From Paragemmobacter amnigenus (GTDB lineage Bacteria > Pseudomonadota > Alphaproteobacteria > Rhodobacterales > Rhodobacteraceae): a DNA stretch of 64,000 nucleotides. The stretch is taken from the NCBI RefSeq assembly GCF_009908265.2, contig NZ_JAAATX020000009.1:62001-126000 (forward strand), read 5' to 3'. The translations under genes were made by a program, and so were the position numbers. Within the stretch, counting starts at the first letter, position 1, and each line of letters begins with the position of its first letter. Below are positions 19,460-28,000 of the stretch, piece after piece. The notes beneath the pieces were generated by a model that saw nothing but the letters and a program-made list of their open reading frames with translations, was not told the origin of the DNA and did no database searches.

Positions 19460-20193
19460 CCCAGACCGCCCAGGACGAGATCCGCGTCAGCGAGATTTTC
19501 GGACCGACGATCCAGGGTGAAGGCGCGCTGATCGGCCAGCCCACCGTCTTTGTGCGGACCGGCGGCTGCGATTATCGCTGTGTCTGGTGCGACAGCCTGC
19601 ATGCCGTGGACCGCCGATTCCGCGCTGACTGGCTGCCGATGGGCCCCGGCGCCGTGCTGGACCGGGTGCGCGCGCTGTCGGGCGGCTTGCCGGTGATGGT
19701 GTCGCTGTCGGGCGGCAATCCGGCAATCCAGCCGCTCGGTGGGCTGATCGCGGCTGGAAAGGCCGAAGGCTACCGCTTTGCACTGGAAACGCAGGGTTCG
19801 GTGGCACGGGACTGGTTTGCCGATCTCGATCTGCTGGTGCTTAGCCCGAAGCCACCGTCGAGCGCGATGGAGACCGACTGGGAGGCGTTGCGCGCCTGCG
19901 TTGAGGCCGCCGGTCCGGGGCCGCGCGTGGTGCTAAAATTCGTGGTCTTCGATGAGGCGGATTATACCTATGCCCGCGCCGCCGCCGCGCGGTTCCCGGC
20001 GCTGCCGGTCTACCTTCAGCCGGGCAATCACACCCCGCCCGGACCGCAGGACGACAACGCCCGCATCGACATCAACGGCATCCTGCAACGCCTGCGCTGG
20101 CTGGTCGACCGGGTCGTCGCCGACCACTGGTTCGCAGCCCATGTGTTGCCGCAACTGCACGTCCTTATCTGGGGCAACAAACGCGGCGTCTGA
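19456..20193 (+). CDS. queE: 7-carboxy-7-deazaguanine synthase QueE
   Basis: QueE is a radical-SAM enzyme that contracts the pterin ring to 7-carboxy-7-deazaguanine. The 245-residue protein has [35 protein letters not shown], including the Cys-x3-Cys-x2-Cys cluster, then [14 protein letters not shown] and [12 protein letters not shown]. The start at 19456 overlaps the queD stop. The queCDEF set is complete and forms one operon with only an 17-bp gap before queF. Confidence 0.95.
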   Translation: MTQTAQDEIRVSEIFGPTIQGEGALIGQPTVFVRTGGCDYRCVWCDSLHAVDRRFRADWLPMGPGAVLDRVRALSGGLPVMVSLSGGNPAIQPLGGLIAAGKAEGYRFALETQGSVARDWFADLDLLVLSPKPPSSAMETDWEALRACVEAAGPGPRVVLKFVVFDEADYTYARAAAARFPALPVYLQPGNHTPPGPQDDNARIDINGILQRLRWLVDRVVADHWFAAHVLPQLHVLIWGNKRGV

Positions 20194-20210
20194 CCGCGAC
20201 GGAGACCGAC

Positions 20211-20672
20211 ATGACGGATATCTACAAGGATCTGAAACAGCTTGGCAGTGCCACCCGGCTGCCGGAGAACCCCGAGGCTGCGGTGCTGGAAAAGGTGGCG
20301 AACCCGCAGGCCGGCACTGCCTACTGCGTTCGCTTCACCGCGCCCGAGTTCACCTCGCTTTGCCCGATGACGGGCCAGCCTGACTTTGCCCATCTGGTGA
20401 TCGATTATGTGCCGGGACAATGGTTGGTGGAAAGCAAGTCGCTGAAACTCTATCTCGGAGCCTTCCGCAATCACGGAGCCTTTCACGAGGATTGCACGGT
20501 TTCCATCGGCAGACGGCTGGTCGATCTTTTGGCCCCGGAATGGCTGCGTATCGGCGGGTATTGGTATCCGCGCGGCGGCATCCCGATCGACGTCTTCTAC
20601 CAGACCGGTCCGGTGCCGAAGGCGGTCTGGGTTCCCGATCAGGGCGTGCCAAGCTACCGCGGGCGTGGCTGA
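20211..20672 (+). CDS. queF: NADPH-dependent preQ0 reductase QueF (short type)
   Basis: QueF reduces the nitrile of preQ0 to the amine preQ1. The 153-residue type I protein has [20 protein letters not shown] with the catalytic Cys and Asp, [20 protein letters not shown], and the C-terminal [17 protein letters not shown] ribosome site lies eight bases before the ATG. It is the last gene of the que operon. Since its product preQ1 is the riboswitch ligand, the operon is under end-product feedback. Confidence 0.97.
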   Translation: MTDIYKDLKQLGSATRLPENPEAAVLEKVANPQAGTAYCVRFTAPEFTSLCPMTGQPDFAHLVIDYVPGQWLVESKSLKLYLGAFRNHGAFHEDCTVSIGRRLVDLLAPEWLRIGGYWYPRGGIPIDVFYQTGPVPKAVWVPDQGVPSYRGRG

Positions 20673-20904
20673 GTTCTGGCAGGCGGGGTTCCCGACCGAT
20701 CCGCACGGCAAAACGGGGCAAGATGGGTGTCTGCGGGGCACGGGTCCAGACCCTAAACGCATCCTGCACTGTCGGCGGATGTGCGTCAGTTTCGCGAGGA
20801 TTCCATGTCTGCTTTTCAAAACCCTTGGGCGCCGGTGCTGCGGAAGACCGAGCATCAGGGCGCGATCCATGCCGACAGCGTTAAACCGCCGGCATGGCGC
20901 GACC

Positions 20905-21774
<870 letters not shown>

Positions 21775-21842
21775 TTACCAGAACTCTGACAGCGCACAAT
21801 GACATGGCGTTGGTGGAAAGCATTTCGCCAGAGGGTGGGGCG

Positions 21843-22751
21843 TCAATCGGTCTTGTAGACCTCGGTGCTCAGATACTTGATGCCGCTGTCGCACATCAGC
21901 GTCACGATGCTTGCCTGCGGCTCAAGCCGTTCTGCCAGCCGAAGCGCCGCCGAACAGCCCTTCTTCGCGGGCCAACCGGCGTGCCATCGCCATGGCTTCG
22001 CCGGCCGATACCGCAACGATCTCATCGGCCAGGCCGGGTTTCCACAGCGGCACGACATAGCCCATGCCGATGCCCTCAATCAGGTTGCCCCCGGGCGCGC
22101 CGCCCGACAGGACCGGCGACTCGGCGGGTTCGACCGCGACGATGCGGATGGCCGGATCATGCAGGCGCAGCGCTTCGGCCGTACCGCGCAGCGAGCCGCC
22201 GGTTCCCACCCCTTGAACAAAGGCGTCGATGCGCCCGTCGGTCTGGGCCCAGATCTCGTGCCCCAGGTCGGCATAGCCGGTCAGGACATCGGCATTGTTG
22301 AACTGGTCCGCCCAGAAATGGCCGGGCTTCTGGCTGAGTTGCCGCGACGTCTCGATCAAGGCGGTCACCAGTTCGACGGTGATCTTCTTGTTGTCGCTGC
22401 GCAGGAGTTCGAGGTCCGCCCCAAGCGCCCGCATATGCGCCAGCTTTTCGGCACTGAAGGCGTCGGAGGCGACCAGCAGGCATCGGTAACCCGATGCGAC
22501 CCCGACGCTGGCCAGCGAGGTTCCGGTGCTGCCGCTGGTGCATTCGACAATCGTGTCGCCGGACTGCAGCCGCGCGCCCTGCGCCGCGCCGCGCACGATG
22601 GCCAGCGCGGCCCGGTCCTACATGCTGCCGGTGGGATTGGCCGATTCCATCTTGGCCACGATCCGCGCGCTGCCGGGCGGCACGAACCGCCGCAGTTCCA
22701 CCAGGGCGTGCTGGCGATGGCTTCCAGAATGTGCTGCCCATTGCTTATCAC
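21843..22751 (-). pseudogene. cysK: Cysteine synthase A pseudogene (cysK), with amber codon at the PLP lysine
   Basis: Three reading frames together spell cysteine synthase: ILEAIASTP, then LVELRRFVPPGSARIVAKME, TIVECTSGSTGTSLA, GTGGSLRGTAEAL and finally CDSGIKYLSTEVYK. A base is lost near 22700, turning a CCC-CTG-GTG reading into CCC-TGG-TGG. The codon for the PLP lysine in SANPTGSMKDR is TAG (22618-22620) in place of AAG. Near 21945 an out-of-frame deletion removes the end of the GGASAG stretch and joins ALRLAERL. The gene cannot make an active enzyme. It lies upstream of bluB in the same direction. Confidence 0.9.
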
Positions 22752-23153
22752 CCGGTTTTCCTTGTCAATTTGGCCCGCCCGGACTGGCCTGATCCATCGA
22801 CCTGCGTTCTGCCCTTCGGCTCAGGGGTTCAGATCAAGGCGGTGACGACGCTGTGGTAGGGCAGTCCGGCCGTGTCGTTCAGCCGCCGGACATCGGTATC
22901 CCAGGCCGCAATGAACAGGTGCATGCAGCGCCCATCCTCGGGGCGAAGGTCGAGCGTATGTTGCGGTTGCTGGTGCCCTGTGCAGTCATATCTTGCGCAG
23001 TATTGATCGCGGCCTGCTGGGCACCGCCCAGATCGGCCACTGGCTCCGACACACTATCTATGGAAATCGACGGCGCGAATGTGGCAGCACGATCAGAATC
23101 TTGGACTAAATGGATGTGTTACCCCGGGTTACAGAGTGGAAATTGATCCTATC
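22752..23153. other. 402-bp gap, possibly with a decayed minus-strand coding remnant
   Basis: No complete gene was recognised. A minus-strand frame ending about 22834 reads LDLRPEDGRCMHLFIAAWD and then RRLNDTAGLPYHSVVTALI. It has protein-like composition but no start or known family. A 62-codon plus-strand frame from 22957 has a lipoprotein-like N-terminus but no ribosome site. Confidence 0.3.
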
Positions 23154-23171
23154 TTAAGGCTGGCTTAAGGC
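23154..23171 (+). promoter_or_regulatory. Tandem CTTAAG box upstream of the response regulator
   Basis: CTTAAGG occurs at 23154-23160 and again at 23165-23171, an 11-bp period (CTTAAG, five bases, CTTAAG). OmpR-family regulators of the PmrA/QseB group bind such half-sites. A matching box with the same spacing lies before dsbD at 29754-29771, so this is probably an autoregulatory site. Confidence 0.7.
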
Positions 23172-23213
23172 CACTGCGTTCTGGCAGGGGGCGGATCGAC
23201 TAAAGGGTAAGGG

Positions 23214-23879
23214 ATGCGGGTGCTGATTGTCGAAGATGACGACCTTTTGCGCGACGGGCTTATGGTAGGGCTGCGGCTGCACGGCTTCTCGCCCGACGCG
23301 GTGGCAGGGTGCATCGATGCTTCGGCGGCGCTACAAGATGGCGTCTTTCAGGCTGTAGTGCTGGACGTGATGCTACCCGATGGGTCAGGGCTGGACTTTT
23401 TGACCCGGATCCGCGCCGCCGGGCAGGACATTCCTGTCCTTCTTTTAACCGCTCGGGATAGGGTACACGAGCGGATCCGTGGGCTGGATGCCGGGGCGGA
23501 TGACTATCTGCCGAAGCCGTTTGCACTAGAGGAACTGGCCGCCCGACTGCGCGCCATCCTTCGCCGCCGCGAAGGGAGGGCCACCAGCGTCCTGCGCTGG
23601 AACGGTCTGGAACTGGACCCGGCCCGGATGCGCGGCCTAAAGGGAGGCCGGGAGGTCGGCTTTTCCCGGCACGAGTTCACTCTGCTGCAGGCATTAATTG
23701 AGCGTCCAGGCGCGATCCTGTCCAAGGCTTCGCTGGAAGATCGGCTCTACGGCTGGCAGGAAGACATCGAGAGCAACACAATTGAAGTGCACATTCACAA
23801 GCTTCGGGTAAAGCTGGGGGCAGAGTTCATCGAAACAGTGCGCGGCGTCGGATATCGTCTTGCCGAGGAGGTGATTTGA
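23214..23879 (+). CDS. OmpR/QseB-type response regulator
   Basis: The 221-residue protein has a receiver domain at residues 1-115 with acidic pocket VEDDD, phospho-acceptor Asp51 in VVLDVMLPDG, TLLLTA-like VLLLTARD and the lysine in YLPKPF. A C-terminal winged helix follows (about 125-220), including EFTLLQALIERPGAILSKASL and NTIEVHIHKLRVKLG. It is closest in layout to PmrA/QseB. It overlaps the histidine kinase gene by four bases. Its likely box lies about 43 bp upstream and a second copy before the dsbD operon. Confidence 0.95.
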   Translation: MRVLIVEDDDLLRDGLMVGLRLHGFSPDAVAGCIDASAALQDGVFQAVVLDVMLPDGSGLDFLTRIRAAGQDIPVLLLTARDRVHERIRGLDAGADDYLPKPFALEELAARLRAILRRREGRATSVLRWNGLELDPARMRGLKGGREVGFSRHEFTLLQALIERPGAILSKASLEDRLYGWQEDIESNTIEVHIHKLRVKLGAEFIETVRGVGYRLAEEVI

Positions 23880-25246
23880 CATCGATCCGCTTCAGGCTTT
23901 TCCTGATGCTACTTGCGGCGACCGGAGTGGTCTGGCTTTCGGCGATCTTTTGGATCCAGCATTCCACGCGAACCGAAGTCAATCTTGTGCTGGACCGCCG
24001 CTTGCAGGAATCGGCACAGATGGTGGCCTCACTGATCGCCCGCAGCGATGGCTTTGTTCCGGCAGATCTGGCCGGGATCGTCGTGCCGGACGGCAGCGCG
24101 CCCGCTCTGCCTGACTCAGGGCGGCATGATTTCGCGCGGCAGTTGGTCTGCCAGGTCTGGGGCTTTGACGGAACGCTGAAAAGCGGATCGGATGGTGCGC
24201 CCACCGTTGCGCTGGCCGGGAACATGTCCGGCTTCACCGAGCGCGAAGTCGATGGAATGGTCTGGCGCGTCTACACGCATGTCGATGAAGGTATGGGCAT
24301 TAGAGTGATGGTCGGCGACGCACGAAGTGTGCGCGACCGGCTAGTCGACGGCGTGATCCTCGGATTGGTGGGCCCAGCCGCGCTTATTTTGCCGATGCTT
24401 GCCGTGCTGACCTGGGTGTCGGTGCGTCGGGGATTATCACCGCTTGACGCGCTGGCACAGGCGCTATCTGCCCGACGCGCCGACGATTTCGCGCCGCTCA
24501 ACGATTTCGGCATTGTACACGAGCTGCGTCCGATGGTGGCGGCTCTGAACGGACTGTTCCGGCGCGTCGAAACTTCGCGCGATCGAGAGCGGAGCTTTAC
24601 CGCCTTTGCCGCACACGAGTTGAAGACGCCGCTGGCTGGACTGAAAACACAGGCCCAGATCGCGGTTTTAGCCCCAGATCAGACAACGCGGAGCCATGCC
24701 CTGGCGCAAATCGCCACCGGGGTGGATCGCACCGACCGGATGGTGCGGCAGCTGTTGGACATGGTTGCTGCAGAGGATCCGGTCGATGCCGCGGGTGCCC
24801 CCGCACAGGATGGTGCCCGAATCCTCGCCGAGGTGACCGAAATGCTGTCCGGCATTGCCACCACGCGCGGGGTCCGGTTGGATGTGCACGCCAGCGCCGG
24901 ACAATGGCGCACCTCGCAGTCCGCGATTCTTTCATCAGCTCTGCGCAACCTTTTGGAAAATGCCGTCCTCGCTTCGCCGATCGGAGCCACCGTAGAGGCA
25001 AGGATGGTCCGCGAAGGGGACGTTGTTCGATTTCGCATCCTGGACCGCGGCCCCGGGATCGGCGAGCATGACCGCCCCTATGTCACCGACCGCTTTTATC
25101 GTGGCGCCAACAGCCCCTCGCGTGGAGGTAGCGGATTGGGGCTTTCCATTGTGGCCGCCGTGGTTGAGCGGATGGGCGGGGAATTCACCTTGTTGCCTCG
25201 GCCAGGTGGTGGCGAGGCGGCCGAGCTGATTCTGCCGGCCGCCTGA
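23876..25246 (+). CDS. Membrane sensor histidine kinase
   Basis: The 456-residue kinase has one transmembrane helix at about residues 8-26 and a periplasmic region of some 130 residues. A second helix follows at 156-180, then HAMP, and the phospho-acceptor His247 in FAAHELKTPLAG. The N box (LLENAVLASP), G1 (DRGPGIG) and G2 (GGSGLGLSIV) complete the ATPase domain. The start is a TTG overlapping the regulator stop, with GGAGG five bases before. It ends four bases from the convergent L,D-transpeptidase. The periplasmic domain has one Cys, so the signal might be redox or metal, but this is a guess. Confidence 0.93.
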   Translation: MTSIRFRLFLMLLAATGVVWLSAIFWIQHSTRTEVNLVLDRRLQESAQMVASLIARSDGFVPADLAGIVVPDGSAPALPDSGRHDFARQLVCQVWGFDGTLKSGSDGAPTVALAGNMSGFTEREVDGMVWRVYTHVDEGMGIRVMVGDARSVRDRLVDGVILGLVGPAALILPMLAVLTWVSVRRGLSPLDALAQALSARRADDFAPLNDFGIVHELRPMVAALNGLFRRVETSRDRERSFTAFAAHELKTPLAGLKTQAQIAVLAPDQTTRSHALAQIATGVDRTDRMVRQLLDMVAAEDPVDAAGAPAQDGARILAEVTEMLSGIATTRGVRLDVHASAGQWRTSQSAILSSALRNLLENAVLASPIGATVEARMVREGDVVRFRILDRGPGIGEHDRPYVTDRFYRGANSPSRGGSGLGLSIVAAVVERMGGEFTLLPRPGGGEAAELILPAA

Positions 25247-25250
25247 TGCG

Positions 25251-25802
25251 TCAGATTACACGCACCTGGGTGCCCACCGGACAGACTGCGTAAAGTTCAG
25301 CGATCATCTCGTTGTAGAGACCGATGCATCCGTCCGAAGATCGGCGTCCGATCTTGCGAGTGTCATGAGTGCCGTGAATAATATAGGCGGGCCAGGACAG
25401 GTACATCGCATGCGTGCCAAGCGGGTTTTCCGGTCCGGGCGGGATCGGTTTCCAATCAGGATGGCGCTCCATCTGCGACGGGGTCGGGGTCCAACTCGGC
25501 CCCACCTTTTTGCGCACGATTTCGGTATATCCGCGCTTGGTCAGCTCGTCCGAAATCGGGACTGAGGTCGGGTAGATCCGGTAATCCGATCCATCACCAC
25601 TCCAGAAATGCAGGGCGCGCGACACGGTGTCGGCCACGATGGTGGCCTTGCCCAGCGTGTCGAAATGGTCGCGCCAGTCCTGCATGGAAAAGCTGGAGAC
25701 ATTGTTGCGCACGCTATTCTGCGCATGCGCCACGGCAGGCATAATCAGGCCGGCAGCGGCCCCGAGGCCGAGCGTCAGGGTCTGGCGGCGTTTCATCATC
25801 AT
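25251..25802 (-). CDS. L,D-transpeptidase (YkuD fold), exported
   Basis: YkuD-fold enzymes make 3-3 crosslinks in peptidoglycan or attach proteins to it, using a catalytic Cys. The 183-residue protein has a signal sequence with a twin-Arg start (MKRRQTLTLGLG), cut after VAHA. Its catalytic signature is HGTHD and, 12 residues on, SSDGCIGLYN. The second motif has Ile-Gly where most have Val-Arg. It is the last gene of the dsbD operon. A second YkuD gene lies two genes upstream. Confidence 0.9.
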   Translation of the reverse strand: MMMKRRQTLTLGLGAAAGLIMPAVAHAQNSVRNNVSSFSMQDWRDHFDTLGKATIVADTVSRALHFWSGDGSDYRIYPTSVPISDELTKRGYTEIVRKKVGPSWTPTPSQMERHPDWKPIPPGPENPLGTHAMYLSWPAYIIHGTHDTRKIGRRSSDGCIGLYNEMIAELYAVCPVGTQVRVI

Positions 25803-25837
25803 CGGTCTTTTCCTTCTTCTGGGTCAAATGTCGGGGT

Positions 25838-26452
25838 TTATCCGGCGCGGGCTGTGGCAATTGCCTGTTCCAGCGTGGTCTGGTCGATGGCGCCGGCGAA
25901 AAGCGTGGTGTCCACAGCCACTCCGGGCGTGCCCTGAAAGCCCAGGGCGGTTGCCTGGGCGTCGTTTCTTTGCAGCAGTTCGTCCCACCGGCCGCGGTCC
26001 GCCTTGTAGGACGCCATCGCCCGCGCCGGATCGACCACGGGCGCCAGTGCCTTGTCGATCTGCGCCTCGCTCAGCCGCCCCTCTGTCTTCATCAAAGCCG
26101 CATGGGTTGCGTCATAAAGGCCAAGCCCGTGCGCCCCGAGCACAAGCTGCGAGGCATAGACCGAAGGCGCGCCGAAGATCGGCCAGTCCTTCATCACCAG
26201 CCGCAGATTACCGTCTCGGGTCACGACATCTGTCAGCATCGGATGCATCCCTTTGCAGAAAGGGCACTGATAGTCGAAGAATTCGACCACCGTGACATCG
26301 CCCTCCGGGTTGCCGAGAACAGGCGCATCGGGGTCGCGCAACACGGCCTCCGGCGTCAGTTCCTGCGCCAGGGATGCCCGCGGCAAAAGCATCAGCGTCC
26401 CGGCAGTGCCTGCCAGAGCGATCAGGCCACGGCGGGTCAGATCAAGGGTCAT
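25838..26452 (-). CDS. DsbA-family thiol:disulfide oxidoreductase
   Basis: The 204-residue exported protein has a Tat-like signal with RRGLIALAG, cut near SLAQ. A thioredoxin fold carries the active site DYQCPFCKGMHP (Cys-Pro-Phe-Cys) at about residue 64. The helical insertion and the cis-Pro GTPGVAVDT motif follow. The start at 26452 overlaps the stop of the L,D-transpeptidase by ATGA. CPFC is more typical of DsbG/DsbC-like or reducing members than the oxidant CPHC. With DsbD in the operon, a reductase or isomerase role is likely. Confidence 0.9.
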   Translation of the reverse strand: MTLDLTRRGLIALAGTAGTLMLLPRASLAQELTPEAVLRDPDAPVLGNPEGDVTVVEFFDYQCPFCKGMHPMLTDVVTRDGNLRLVMKDWPIFGAPSVYASQLVLGAHGLGLYDATHAALMKTEGRLSEAQIDKALAPVVDPARAMASYKADRGRWDELLQRNDAQATALGFQGTPGVAVDTTLFAGAIDQTTLEQAIATARAG

Positions 26453-27180
26453 GTCGGTTCTCCGTTCGGGATGGGGATCGGGGGATGCGTCCACAGGCCG
26501 CTCTGCTCTTTGGGCACCACGACCACGCGGGTGCCCGGCGCGGTGTTTTCGGCAAGGTGGACGATATCCTGGTTGTACAGCCGGATGCACCCGGCCGACG
26601 TTGCCTGTCCGATCGACCAGGGGTTCGAGGTGCCGTGGATGCGATAATGGGTGTCGCGCGCTCCCCGGAACAGGTAGAGCGCACGCGCGCCCAAAGGGTT
26701 CGACAGTCCGCCGGGCAGACCATCAGAATATTGCGCATACTGTCCCGGATCGCGTTTAATCATGTTGTCGGTCGGTCGCCAGCCGGGCCAGTCGCGCTGA
26801 TAGGGGATCGTCGCCTCGCCCGAAAAGGCATAGCCATCGGGGCCCACCGCCACGGCATAACGCATCGCGCGGTTGCCGGGCATGACCTGGTAAAGAAACC
26901 GGGCTTCCGGATCGACAATGATCGTACCGGGCGGATGCGGGGCATAATAACCCACCTCCTGCCGCGCCTTTTCGGCCGACAGGTATTTCGGATCGATGGC
27001 CGGGATGGTCCGCTCGCCATCGGGCATCGCATCATAATGCGCCAATACCTCGGGCGACAGACCAGACGCATGCGGCGGTGGCGCGGCGGCCATGGGCGGA
27101 GCGACGCAGCCGGCCAGCGCAACCAGTCCCCCCAACGGCAGCGCCTTGGCGCATCGTGGAAGCGGAAAAGGGGGTATCAT
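26449..27180 (-). CDS. L,D-transpeptidase lipoprotein (ErfK/YbiS type)
   Basis: The 243-residue protein has a lipobox LALAGC-like VALAGC at residue 25, so it should be anchored by lipid in the cell envelope. The YkuD domain (about 85-230) ends in RIHGTSNPWSIG and TSAGCIRLYNQD, with the catalytic Cys and the full HGT and SxGCxR motifs. It overlaps tlpA upstream and dsbA downstream by ATGA. The catalytic Cys must be kept reduced, which fits the DsbD/TlpA neighbours. Confidence 0.92.
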   Translation of the reverse strand: MIPPFPLPRCAKALPLGGLVALAGCVAPPMAAAPPPHASGLSPEVLAHYDAMPDGERTIPAIDPKYLSAEKARQEVGYYAPHPPGTIIVDPEARFLYQVMPGNRAMRYAVAVGPDGYAFSGEATIPYQRDWPGWRPTDNMIKRDPGQYAQYSDGLPGGLSNPLGARALYLFRGARDTHYRIHGTSNPWSIGQATSAGCIRLYNQDIVHLAENTAPGTRVVVVPKEQSGLWTHPPIPIPNGEPT

Positions 27181-27653
27181 CTTTTCACTCCTGAGATTTT
27201 GGCAATTTGGCGCAACAGTTCGGCGCGCGAGATTTCCCCGACATGCGACGAGACCATCTCGCCCCGTTCATCGGAGATCAGCGTCAGGGGCAGCCCCGCC
27301 GCATCGAAGGCAGTCATCATGCCGGCCGTCAAGTCCAGCGCGATGTGATCGGGGCCTATGCCGACCCGGGTCAGGAAGGCCTGCACCTGCACCGCCGTTT
27401 CCCCCTGATTGGCAAAGACAAAACGCGGCGCTCCGGGCAATTGCGCCTGTTCGACCATCATTGGTAGCGCGCGCCGGCAGGGGGGGCACCAACTGGCCCA
27501 GAGGTTCACGACCAAAGGGCCGTCCGGCGCGATCAGCGAGACCGGCCGTCCCGCCATATCCTGCAGCGTGGCATCGGGCAGCGCGATCCGGCCCGGGGCG
27601 TTCCCCACCAGAAGAGCCAGCCCCCCCACCGTCACCGCCATGATGCAGACCAT
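27177..27653 (-). CDS. TlpA/ResA-like periplasmic thioredoxin
   Basis: The 158-residue protein has an N-terminal hydrophobic segment (IMAVTVGGLALLVG) followed by a thioredoxin fold. The reductase motif WASWCPPCRRALP sits at about residue 53. Substrates of this class are reduced by DsbD-type proteins. The frame is open upstream of the chosen ATG as far as the end of the Lgt-like gene, with which it overlaps by 22 bp. This suggests either coupled translation or a former single fusion protein. It overlaps the L,D-transpeptidase by four bases. Confidence 0.88.
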   Translation of the reverse strand: MVCIMAVTVGGLALLVGNAPGRIALPDATLQDMAGRPVSLIAPDGPLVVNLWASWCPPCRRALPMMVEQAQLPGAPRFVFANQGETAVQVQAFLTRVGIGPDHIALDLTAGMMTAFDAAGLPLTLISDERGEMVSSHVGEISRAELLRQIAKISGVKR

Positions 27654-28000
27654 CGCCAGCGACAGCGCGCGCGCCCGGGGCGCCGCCGGATTTGCCAGCC
27701 GACCGCGATGCCTGCTGCGGCAAAGCCCCAGCCCAGCGAAAACCCGCCCTGCCAGAACCGCAGGATATCCCCCGGATGCGCCGCATAGTCGGCCCAGTGC
27801 ATTACGACCCAGCCCAGCCGGGCACCCACGGCCCAGCTCAGGAGTACCGGCCAGACCGCCTCCGCGATCCCGCCATCCGTGCCGCGCCGCCGCGCCAGCC
27901 AGTCGGCCAGACTTGCCGCAAGGAACAGCGCCGCGATGCCCAGGATGGCGGCAAAGCGCGTTGCCTCGAACGCCAGCGGGCCGATGGTGACGGCGTTCAC
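27632..28000 (-). CDS. Lgt-like N-terminal half protein, membrane
   Basis: The 122-residue protein resembles the first half of prolipoprotein diacylglyceryl transferase: VTIGPLAFEATRFAAILGI, VGARLGWVVMHWADYAAHPGDILRFWQGGFS. It stops before the catalytic core and ends in an unusual Arg-rich tail (RRRPGRARCRWRW). Lgt-half domains are known fused to TlpA-like thioredoxins, and here the two are in different frames over a 22-bp overlap. It cannot be a full Lgt. It may be a membrane anchor for TlpA. The start overlaps the dsbD stop. Confidence 0.7.
   Translation of the reverse strand: MNAVTIGPLAFEATRFAAILGIAALFLAASLADWLARRRGTDGGIAEAVWPVLLSWAVGARLGWVVMHWADYAAHPGDILRFWQGGFSLGWGFAAAGIAVGWQIRRRPGRARCRWRWSASWR

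Noticed and set aside
20805..20904. Start of an ORF (MSAFQNPWAP) in the queF-bluB gap, with a GAGGA site
   Set aside because: It runs into the antisense strand of bluB and has no recognised family. It could be a leftover N-terminus, but a gene cannot be supported.
22957..23146. A 62-codon frame with a lipoprotein-like start
   Set aside because: It has no ribosome site, no family match, and lies in a region with a decayed-looking opposite frame. It also ends just before the regulator box.
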